A stretch of 6,221 bases of DNA from Treponema sp. (GTDB lineage: Bacteria; Spirochaetota; Spirochaetia; Treponematales; Breznakiellaceae), in the NCBI GenBank assembly GCA_009784995.1, contig WQXE01000112.1:1-6221 (forward strand). The letters are read 5' to 3'. The position numbers and the translations under genes were made by a program. The notes beneath the pieces are model-generated. The model saw nothing but the letters and a program-made list of their open reading frames with translations. It was not told the DNA's origin and searched no databases. This document shows, one piece after another, positions 1 through 5,198 of this stretch. Each line of letters starts with the position of its first letter. Position 1 is the first letter of the stretch.

Positions 1-88
1 AAAAGACACAAAAAAGGCGCCTCAAAAGACGCTTAAAGAAAAACGCGAACAAAAGAAAGCCAAAAAGAATAACAAAAAAGAAGACTAA
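1..88 (+). CDS. Lysine-rich C-terminal tail of an upstream gene (partial)
   Basis: An open frame enters from the left edge (first full codon at 2) and stops at TAA 86-88, giving 28 residues of highly charged, Lys/Glu-rich sequence (begins KDTKKAPQKTL, ends KKNNKKED). The start lies outside the window, so no function can be assigned. Such basic tails are common low-complexity C-termini. The mixed K/E/D composition favours this frame over a neighbouring open frame that stops at 99-101 and reads as almost pure Lys/Arg. The stop lies 45 bp before the efflux adaptor gene on the same strand, so co-transcription is possible. That this is coding at all is an inference from an open A-rich stretch. Confidence 0.5.
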   Translation, partial: KDTKKAPQKTLKEKREQKKAKKNNKKED

Positions 89-91
89 ATT

Positions 92-104
92 AAGTTATTA
101 ACTT
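92..104 (+). terminator. Weak AT-rich inverted repeat after the upstream gene
   Basis: AAGTTA-T-TAACTT is a perfect 6+1+6 inverted repeat directly after the partial upstream gene, followed by a T-rich stretch (TTCTCTTTATT). It could act as a weak terminator or an operator before the adaptor gene. The stem has almost no GC, so folding would be weak. It is listed because it is the only structured element in this 45-bp gap; no clear -35/-10 pair is visible there. Confidence 0.2.
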
Positions 105-133
105 TTCTCTTTATTAGTTGTTAAATTAATAGA

Positions 134-1432
134 ATGAGTAGAATTTTAATTCCGGGTGTTTTAATAATATTACTTTGCTCCTGTGCAGGCAGCGGCAATA
201 AAACCGCATCCTACGATTTTACAAATATACGGCGCGGAACGCTGGAACGCGTGGTTTCATCAAGCGGGACTATCAATTCAACGGCTACTGTTAGAGTTTT
301 ACCCCGAATGAGCGGCAGGGTAGAGGTGGTTTATGTTGATTACAACGATATTGTCGAAAAAGGTCAGGTTTTAGCCCGCCTTAATACCGACCTGCTTCGC
401 CTTCAAAGAGACCAATTAAGCGCTTCGGTACAAAAAGCCCGGGCGAATTATGAATTACAGCTAATTAACTACCGTACCCAGGAGATTTTGGCGCAAAGGA
501 ACCTGATTTCCGAGTTTGAGCTTAGAACATCAAAAACATCACTGGATAACCAGGCGGCTGATTTGGCTGTTGCGGAAGCTAACCTTAGAGTTAAAGAAAC
601 AGAAATAACCCAATACGCTTTTATAACATCTCCAATAGACGGTATTGTTCTTGACCGAAATATCAATGTCGGCGATACAGTTGTAGATAGCGCGAACAGT
701 AATTCTTCAAGTATTTTTATGATCGCGGAAAACCTGCGGGAAATGCAAATCGAAGCGACTGTAAGCGAGCTTGATGTTACATCGATACACAGGGGACAGC
801 AGGTTCGTTTTTCTCTGGAAAGTCTGCCGGGACGCAGGTTTCTGGGAGTGGTTGAAAATCTGCGGATGGTTCCTGTTGTTTCAAACAATATTGTTTCATA
901 TACGGTAATTATAAATGTTGATAATAGCGACGGCTCCCTTTTACCGGGTATGACCTGCGCTGTAGATTTTATTGTAGAACGAAGCGAAAATATTTTGCTT
1001 GTTTCAAATGCCGCCTTACGTTACCAGCCGACAACATTAAACTCTGACCAAATCTCCGATATGGTTTTTAACGCGAGCCTAACGAACATGAACGAAGAAC
1101 AAAGACAAGCGGCAATAGAAGCGAGGGAACAGGCTAGAGCGCAGGCTTCGCAAAGACAGAATCAAACCCAAAATAATAATCAGGGTTTTAACCAGTTAAT
1201 GATGGGACCGCAGCCTGTCCAAAGAACAAGCGGCAGGCAATCAGGGCAGGGTGGCGCAGGTCAGAGGCGAGGCGAGGCGACAGTGATTACGCGTAATCTT
1301 TGGTTTATTAACGATGACGGCAGACTTGATGTAATTCAGGTTCGCACCGGTATAAGCGATGGTATATCAACAGAGATTTTTATCGCGGAAGATATGGAAA
1401 ATAAACAGGTAATTTTACGAGAGAGGCTTTAG
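134..1432 (+). CDS. Efflux periplasmic adaptor lipoprotein (HlyD/MacA-type membrane fusion protein)
   Basis: 432 residues. The adaptor should bridge the inner-membrane ABC transporter to a TolC-type channel. The N-terminus is a lipoprotein signal: a hydrophobic stretch to residue 14, then LLCSC with Cys17 as the likely lipidated residue, which supports the ATG at 134 despite a poor ribosome site. First biotinyl-lipoyl half ~55-85 (PRMSGRVEVVYV...GQVLARL). Alpha-helical coiled-coil hairpin ~86-158, turning near LISEFEL (124-130). Second lipoyl half ~162-182 (TSPIDGIVLDRNINVGDTV). Beta-barrel ~205-285. Membrane-proximal part resumes at LWFINDDGRLDVIQVRTGISDG (389-410), a typical MacA/YknX ending. 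Between NAALRYQP (292-299) and residue ~385 lies an unusual Gln/Asn/Gly/Arg-rich low-complexity insertion. The stop codon overlaps the ATPase start by one base, indicating translational coupling. The family call is firm; the substrate is unknown. Confidence 0.93.
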   Translation: MSRILIPGVLIILLCSCAGSGNKTASYDFTNIRRGTLERVVSSSGTINSTATVRVLPRMSGRVEVVYVDYNDIVEKGQVLARLNTDLLRLQRDQLSASVQKARANYELQLINYRTQEILAQRNLISEFELRTSKTSLDNQAADLAVAEANLRVKETEITQYAFITSPIDGIVLDRNINVGDTVVDSANSNSSSIFMIAENLREMQIEATVSELDVTSIHRGQQVRFSLESLPGRRFLGVVENLRMVPVVSNNIVSYTVIINVDNSDGSLLPGMTCAVDFIVERSENILLVSNAALRYQPTTLNSDQISDMVFNASLTNMNEEQRQAAIEAREQARAQASQRQNQTQNNNQGFNQLMMGPQPVQRTSGRQSGQGGAGQRRGEATVITRNLWFINDDGRLDVIQVRTGISDGISTEIFIAEDMENKQVILRERL

Positions 1433-2238
1433 TGTTAGCTGGAAACGCGGTTATACAAATGTCTCAAATCAAACGTGAATACCGCATGGATGTTAAAAAC
1501 GCGGTTGTTGTGCGGGCTTTAAGAGGAGTGGATTTTTTCGCGGAGGAAGGTGAGTTTGTTTCTGTAATGGGACCTTCAGGCTCCGGTAAATCTACCTTAA
1601 TGAATATACTTGGCTGCCTTGACAAACCGACAAGCGGATCTTATACATTAGACGGCATCGAAACTTCTAAATCAAATTCAGATACATTCGCTTATATACG
1701 AAACCAAAAAATCGGTTTTGTGTTTCAATCTTTTAACTTGTTGGCGAGGACTACCGCGCTTGAAAATGTCGAGCTTCCTCTTTTTTACCGTCAAAAAAAT
1801 AAAGATAAAAAAAAACATTCAACTTTTAATAAAAGCTTAAATAGAAAAGATAAAGCGGCAGCTGTTTTAAACGAAGTCGGATTGGGGGATCGAATGGATC
1901 ACTTTCCTTCGCAGCTTTCAGGCGGACAGCAGCAGCGTGTCGCTATAGCGAGAGCGATGGTAAATGACCCGGCTTTCATTCTCGCGGACGAACCGACAGG
2001 TAATCTTGATACAGGCATGACTCTTGAAATTATGGGGCTTTTTCAGCAATTAAACGACAAAGGCAAAACGATCATAATGGTAACTCACGAACCCGAACTC
2101 GCGGTTTATACAAAGCGCATTATCACACTGCGGGATGGATTGCTTATTTCGGACAAACCTGTTTTAGAAAGACGTAACGCCGCTGACGATCTTGTTCAAT
2201 GGAAAAAATCCCATTCATTAATTACAGAGGATATATGA
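1432..2238 (+). CDS. ABC transporter ATP-binding protein (MacB/LolD/YknY-type)
   Basis: 268 residues, a cytoplasmic ATPase that powers the adjacent permease. All nucleotide-binding motifs are intact: Walker A GPSGSGKST (47-55), Q-loop Gln99 (FVFQS), signature LSGGQQQR (162-169), Walker B FILADE (182-187), D-loop NLD (191-193) and H-loop His219 (VTHE). MNILGCLDKPTSG after Walker A and FNLLARTTALENVELPL are typical of the MacB/LolD subgroup. The GTG at 1432 shares its G with the adaptor stop (TAGTG) and has GAGAGG at 1421-1426, five bases upstream. The Met at residue 10 lacks a ribosome site, so GTG is preferred. Residues ~119-140 are a Lys-rich insertion in the helical subdomain, encoded partly by runs of seven and nine A. 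The C-terminal ~28 residues extend past the usual domain. The ATPase is separate from its permease, as in YknY/YknZ, rather than fused as in E. coli MacB. Confidence 0.95.
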   Translation: MLAGNAVIQMSQIKREYRMDVKNAVVVRALRGVDFFAEEGEFVSVMGPSGSGKSTLMNILGCLDKPTSGSYTLDGIETSKSNSDTFAYIRNQKIGFVFQSFNLLARTTALENVELPLFYRQKNKDKKKHSTFNKSLNRKDKAAAVLNEVGLGDRMDHFPSQLSGGQQQRVAIARAMVNDPAFILADEPTGNLDTGMTLEIMGLFQQLNDKGKTIIMVTHEPELAVYTKRIITLRDGLLISDKPVLERRNAADDLVQWKKSHSLITEDI

Positions 2239-2247
2239 TTTTTATTA

Positions 2248-2313
2248 ACCACGAACCACACGAACCAAAACTTTGCGTCTTTGCCGAACCTTTGGTTCGA
2301 AGTTTGCGTGAGA
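2248..2313 (+). repeat. Dispersed intergenic repeat, copy A, with nested hairpin
   Basis: This fills most of the 91-bp gap between the ATPase and permease genes. It begins with tandem ACGAACCAC-like units (2251-2268), continues with CTTTGCGTCTTTG, then a hairpin CGAACC-TTT-GGTTCG (2285-2299), then AAGTTTGCGTGAGAT. The stretch 2275-2308 is identical over 34 bp to the reverse complement of 3568-3601. The ribosome site of the permease gene (GGAG, 2319-2322) follows directly, so the repeat separates two genes that are normally tightly coupled. Confidence 0.85.
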
Positions 2314-2329
2314 TATTTGGAGTTAATTC

Positions 2330-3547
2330 TTGAATATACTGCAGCTTTTACATACATGTTTTCGCTCCATCATGCGCAATCGTATGAGAAGCCTCTTAAC
2401 ATCTTTGGGAATTATAATTGGTGTCGGCTCTGTAATAATTATGGTAGCTCTTGGTGAAGGGTCTCAGCGCGAAATCGAAGCTCGCATTACCGCGATGGGA
2501 ACAAACCTTTTGCAAATAATGCCGCAAAGGCAGATGAGCCGCTCAGGGCAGCAGGTTATGATGCGCGTTAACGCGTTTACAAAAAGAGATATTCAAAAAC
2601 TGCGTGATGAGTCAAGTTTTATTACCGCTATTTCCGGGATAACGCAAAGCAGTACCAATGTTTCCGGATTGCAAGGTAACGCGCAAGTTTCGATACAAGG
2701 CGTAGAACCGGAATTTTTTATCGCGCGTAACTGGAGAGTAATCGAAGGTTTTTATTTTGATGATGAAGATATGTATCTTAGAAACAGGGTAGCAGTGCTT
2801 GGGCAGACTACCGCGAGAAATTTATTCGGGCAGCCCAACGCCGCTCTTGGCGAACAAATTAGAATAGGAACAAATTATTTTTTGGTTATAGGGCTTTTGG
2901 AAAATAAAGGCGCGAGTTTCGGCGGTAATGATCAGGATGATATTATATTGGTTCCGATGGATACAGCTTTAACACGGCTTTCCAATTCACGTAATATAAA
3001 TCAAATTGTTTTAAGCGTAATAAATAAAGATTACATGGACGCGGCGCAAAAAGAAGCTGAATTAATTTTGCGTGAATCGCGCGGCATCGCGGAAGGCGCT
3101 TCTCCGGATTTTATGATAATGAATCAGGCGGACATGATCGATATGGCATCCGCGACTTCAAGGACATTAACCACTCTTTTAGCCGCGATCGCGGGTGTTT
3201 CGCTTTTGGTTGGCGGCATCGGCATTATGAACATTATGCTGGTTTCCGTTACTGAAAGAACCCGCGAAATTGGAATCAGGATGGCGGTTGGCGGAAGAAA
3301 ACGCGACATTCTTTTTCAATTTTTAACAGAGTCGGTTATTCTTAGTATAATGGGAGGGTTGTTGGGAGTTGGTTTAGCTTTCCTTGTGTGTAGATTATTG
3401 CTAATGATGGGTATTCCAACAGCGATAAATCCGTTAATTGTAGCGGCGTCTACTTTATTCGCCGCGTTTGTGGGAATAATTTTTGGATATTACCCCGCGC
3501 TCAAAGCCGCCCGCTTGTATCCAATAGATGCATTAAGGTATGAGTAG
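2330..3547 (+). CDS. ABC transporter permease (MacB/FtsX family, YknZ-like)
   Basis: 405 residues, the inner-membrane subunit paired with the upstream ATPase. TM1 is ~22-42 (LLTSLGIIIGVGSVIIMVALG). The MacB-type periplasmic core domain spans ~43-265 and contains recognisable GxNLLQI-, SIQGVEPEFF- and RNRVAVLGQT-type segments. TM2 is ~281-306, followed by the conserved FtsX cytoplasmic loop ERTREIGIRMAVGGRKRDI (309-327), then TM3 ~332-357 and TM4 ~368-390. It ends with the canonical YPALKAARLYPIDALRYE. Length and four-TM topology match full-length stand-alone MacB-type permeases. The start is TTG at 2330, with GGAG at 2319-2322 seven bases upstream; the protein starts directly with the expected NILQLLHTCFRSIMRNRMRS lead-in. 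Inverted copies of one intergenic repeat flank the gene. Family assignment is firm and no lesion is visible. Confidence 0.95.
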   Translation: MNILQLLHTCFRSIMRNRMRSLLTSLGIIIGVGSVIIMVALGEGSQREIEARITAMGTNLLQIMPQRQMSRSGQQVMMRVNAFTKRDIQKLRDESSFITAISGITQSSTNVSGLQGNAQVSIQGVEPEFFIARNWRVIEGFYFDDEDMYLRNRVAVLGQTTARNLFGQPNAALGEQIRIGTNYFLVIGLLENKGASFGGNDQDDIILVPMDTALTRLSNSRNINQIVLSVINKDYMDAAQKEAELILRESRGIAEGASPDFMIMNQADMIDMASATSRTLTTLLAAIAGVSLLVGGIGIMNIMLVSVTERTREIGIRMAVGGRKRDILFQFLTESVILSIMGGLLGVGLAFLVCRLLLMMGIPTAINPLIVAASTLFAAFVGIIFGYYPALKAARLYPIDALRYE

Positions 3548-3563
3548 AATAGTATGGAATTTA

Positions 3564-3660
3564 ATCTCGCAAACTTCGAACCAAAGGTTCGGCAAAGACG
3601 CGGAGTTTTGATTTGATATATTATATTAAACTCTGCGCCTCTGCGTCTCTGCGAGAGAAA
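3564..3660 (-). repeat. Dispersed intergenic repeat, copy B, with nested hairpin and tandem 8-mers
   Basis: This fills the gap between the permease and channel genes. Its left part (3568-3601) is the exact reverse complement of 2275-2308 in copy A and contains the hairpin CGAACC-AAA-GGTTCG (3577-3591). Similarity to copy A continues weakly to about 3615. Its right part runs the other way as three tandem 8-mers CTCTGCGC/CTCTGCGT/CTCTGCGA (3631-3654). The outer ends TCTCGCA (3565-3571) and TGCGAGA (3649-3655), and inner GACGCGGAG versus CTCTGCGTC, are complementary, so the block is a composite imperfect inverted repeat. It is typical of short, non-coding, genome-dispersed repeats. Confidence 0.85.
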
Positions 3661-3662
3661 AT

Positions 3663-3668
3663 AAGGAG
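3663..3668 (+). promoter_or_regulatory. Ribosome binding site that fixes the TTG start of the channel gene
   Basis: AAGGAG lies seven bases before the TTG at 3676 and directly after repeat copy B. The longer frame opening at TTG 3613 has no comparable site, and its first residues (KLCASASLRE) are merely a translation of the repeat. Using 3676 gives a perfect signal peptide at the N-terminus, so this site decides the start. Confidence 0.8.
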
Positions 3669-3675
3669 TAAATTT

Positions 3676-4047
3676 TTGAAGAATATATTATTATGTTTAT
3701 TTCTGTTTTGTAATTTAAGTATTTTTGCGCAGGAGATAGACCTTGAGCAGGCGAGAGCTTTAGCGCTCGCTAACTCCCGTTCTCTCGCGAAATACGAACT
3801 CGCGATTCGTACTAGTTTATTAAACGAAAGAAACCAGTTTTATTCGATGCTGCCGCAAGTAACAGCGGGTTATAACGCGAATTCTGTTTTTATGAATAAT
3901 TGGGAATTTGTAAATCCAATAGATTCATTTAACGCAAACGCTTCTATTTCAATTTCGCAGGTTATTTTTCAGGGTGGAAAAAGTTTTATCGAAAAAGCGA
4001 TAAGAGCGATAGAAACAGAAAATGTCAGAAACGAAGCGCTTGGCTAA
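3676..4047 (+). pseudogene. TolC-family outer-membrane efflux protein, N-terminal part, cut by an in-frame stop
   Basis: 123 codons from the TTG at 3676 to TAA 4045-4047. The signal peptide MKNILLCLFLFCNLSIFA precedes QEIDLEQARALALANSRSL, the standard opening of the OEP/TolC family (LxLEEALxLALxNNxxL). FYSMLPQVTAGYN and then SISISQVIFQGGK correspond to the family's first beta-strand region with its SQPLFDGG-like motif. Reading simply continues in the same frame after the stop (YFNVLDAIDNAYYAVLE), where the family expects an uninterrupted helix. This is therefore one gene broken by a nonsense codon, not two genes and not a frameshift. Restored, the full gene 3676-5013 would encode 445 residues, a normal TolC-family length. 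As written, the fragment lacks most of the helical barrel and should not form a channel. A sequencing or assembly error is a live alternative. Confidence 0.8.
4045..4047 (+). other. In-frame TAA interrupting the TolC-family gene
   Basis: The codon follows ...NEALG and precedes YFNVLD. Frames on both sides are identical and carry contiguous family sequence. A single substitution from CAA, GAA, AAA, TCA, TTA, TAC or TAT would create it. The following base is T (TAAT), an efficient termination context, and TAA also ends other genes here, so recoding is unlikely. No ribosome site precedes the GTG at 4057, so efficient restart is not obvious. Confidence 0.8.
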
Positions 4048-4056
4048 TATTTTAAT

Positions 4057-5013
4057 GTGCTTGACGCGATTGATAACGCTTATTACGCGGTACTGGAAGC
4101 GGCAGCCGCGCTTGAAGCGGAAGAATCATCTTTGCAAACATCAATATTAACCTTTGAAATCGCGCAAATACGCGCGGCTAATGGGATAATTAATCAAGGT
4201 GATTTTCTTAGAGCGCTCGCGGACAGAGAATCGCGTGAAAACTCCCGTAATCAGGCACAGCGTAATCTTAATTTAAACTTAACCAGGTTTAAGAATTTAC
4301 TTGGAGTTTCCGGAACCGTTTTTCCGCAGCCGATAAACTTTGAAAATTATGACGATATTCTTTTGTATTTAACAGGTATTTCCAATGAAGAAGCGGATTT
4401 ATTATACGATGAATTTTGGAATATACTTGTAACAGTAAATCCTTCGATTACAAGAGCGATAAATAATTCAAAAAGAGCGGAGTTTAATTTAACAAGTATA
4501 ACAAGAGATTACTCTCCTGTAATTAGAGCGGATATTTCTTCTGATGTTTTAAGATATTCAACCGCAAACGGATTTGAATCGCTTAGAGGTAATGGAAGTT
4601 TTTCCATAAGAGGTACCATACCGCTTGATTTTTGGGTTTTATCCAACAGGGTAGAGCGAAGTATAATTAGCCGCGATTCCGCCGCGATAGATTATATAAA
4701 TACAGAAAAATCTTTGGAAATTGAACTGTTAAACGCTCTTTCAAATATATTAACACAGGCAAGCTCGGTTTTATCGTCTCGGCGTTCGCTTGAATATACG
4801 CAAAGACATTATGAGTTTGTTTCGGAACGTTACAGATTATCGTTAAGCTCTGTTTCAGACTTAAACGAAGCGACAACTCTTTTTATAAATAGCCGTAATA
4901 ATCTAAACAGAGCAAGTTACAGTTTCCTGCAAAGTCTTTCCAGGTTGCGATCATTATGCGCCCTGGACGACGAAGAAAAATTACTAGAGATTTTTTTCAC
5001 GCAAAGACGCTAA
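4057..5013 (+). pseudogene. TolC-family outer-membrane efflux protein, C-terminal part
   Basis: 318 codons open from GTG 4057 to TAA 5011-5013, in the same frame as the N-terminal part and only nine bases after its stop; coding similarity really resumes at 4048 (YFNVLD). It holds the rest of the helical barrel. The first OEP repeat ends with IAQIRAANGIINQGDFLRALADRESRENSRNQAQ... and LGVSG. The second contains a strand-like region (ISRDSAAIDY preceded by TIPLDFWV) and the typical closing helices HYEFVSERYRLSLSSVSDLNEATTLFINSRNNLN...SRLRSL. Translated alone it would lack a signal peptide and could not reach the outer membrane. No further lesion is visible, so any inactivation is recent. The last residues (FTQRR) and the stop are encoded by a dispersed repeat. 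It is the fourth member of the efflux cluster. Confidence 0.8.
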
Positions 5014-5016
5014 GGA
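4996..5016 (+). repeat. Dispersed repeat, copy C (short, without hairpin)
   Basis: TTCACGCAAAGACGCTAAGG overlaps the end of the channel gene. It matches the flanks of the reverse complement of copy A (TCACGCAAA ... GACGCAAAG) but lacks the hairpin segment between them. It therefore looks like the simple form of the repeat, and it provides the final codons ACG CAA AGA CGC and the TAA stop. Confidence 0.6.
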
Positions 5017-5033
5017 AAACTAATATTTTTAGC

Positions 5034-5062
5034 TTGAAACATTTTTATAAAAATGTTAAGAT
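5034..5062 (+). promoter_or_regulatory. Candidate sigma-70-type promoter for the lipoprotein gene
   Basis: TTGAAA (5034-5039), a 17-bp spacer and TAAGAT (5057-5062) form a plausible -35/-10 pair, with four of six bases matching TATAAT. It would give a leader of about 130 bases before the ATG at 5199. The spacer is occupied almost entirely by a perfect palindrome. In such AT-rich DNA this pair could occur by chance, and TATTAT at 5113-5118 is a competing -10. Confidence 0.3.
5038..5057. promoter_or_regulatory. Perfect 20-bp palindrome, operator-like
   Basis: AACATTTTTATAAAAATGTT reads the same on both strands. It lies 24 bp past the channel gene stop and inside the spacer of the candidate promoter. 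The stem is AT-only apart from one C/G pair and no T-run follows, so it resembles a protein-binding site more than an intrinsic terminator. The binding protein is unknown. Confidence 0.4.
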
Positions 5063-5075
5063 TATCATAATGATA
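5063..5075. promoter_or_regulatory. Second inverted repeat, operator-like
   Basis: TATCAT-A-ATGATA is a perfect 6+1+6 inverted repeat starting five bases after the 20-bp palindrome and abutting the candidate -10 element. Size and base content recall metal- or peroxide-type repressor boxes, but the half-sites are not in the standard Fur/PerR arrangement, so no regulator is named. Confidence 0.3.
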
Positions 5076-5099
5076 CAAAAAACCAACATGAATTCAAAT

Positions 5100-5111
5100 T
5101 CTCTCTCTCTC
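5100..5111 (+). repeat. (TC)6 dinucleotide tract
   Basis: Six uninterrupted TC units lie 88 bp before the lipoprotein start codon, immediately before TATTAT (5113-5118), a possible -10 element. Such tracts can change length by slippage and alter promoter spacing. Six units is short and no good -35 lies at the right distance, so a regulatory role is only possible. Confidence 0.5.
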
Positions 5112-5159
5112 ATATTATAGAAGAAACTTTACAATTTTCCCCAAAAATATTTTTTCACG

Positions 5160-5173
5160 GGATAGATCTGTCC
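5160..5173. promoter_or_regulatory. Imperfect 14-bp palindrome before the lipoprotein gene
   Basis: GGATAGATCTGTCC is symmetric around AGATCT, with one mismatched pair that is a G-U pair in RNA. It lies ten bases before the ribosome binding site. It could be an operator or a small leader element; it has no loop, so a DNA-binding site is more natural. Confidence 0.25.
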
Positions 5174-5183
5174 ATAATAATTT

Positions 5184-5190
5184 AAAGGAG
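5184..5190 (+). promoter_or_regulatory. Strong ribosome binding site of the lipoprotein gene
   Basis: AAAGGAG sits eight bases before the ATG at 5199, far stronger than the site before the efflux adaptor gene. It fixes the start and suggests efficient translation of the lipoprotein. Confidence 0.8.
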
Positions 5191-5198
5191 ACTTAATC

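Noticed and set aside
3..101. Alternative frame for the upstream tail, stopping at 99-101
   Set aside because: It reads as nearly pure Lys/Arg and runs into the inverted repeat; the frame stopping at 86-88 has a more protein-like charged composition. The choice is not certain.
469..888. Minus-strand open frame of 139 codons inside the adaptor gene
   Set aside because: It lies antisense to a clearly coding, domain-complete gene; its translation shows no recognisable motif and no ribosome site.
3124..3309. Minus-strand open frame inside the permease gene
   Set aside because: It is antisense to the conserved FtsX loop and TM2, whose codon pattern explains the open frame.
3631..3654. Tandem CTCTGCG units considered as a CRISPR-like array
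   Set aside because: Units are 8 bp, directly adjacent, with no spacers; they belong to the dispersed intergenic repeat.
4045..4056. Programmed readthrough or TAA recoding in the channel gene
   Set aside because: TAA terminates other genes in the window, the TAAT context favours termination, and no readthrough or frameshift signal is visible.
4667..4876. Minus-strand open frame inside the channel gene
   Set aside because: It is a shadow of the TolC-family helices, with no start signal or family match.
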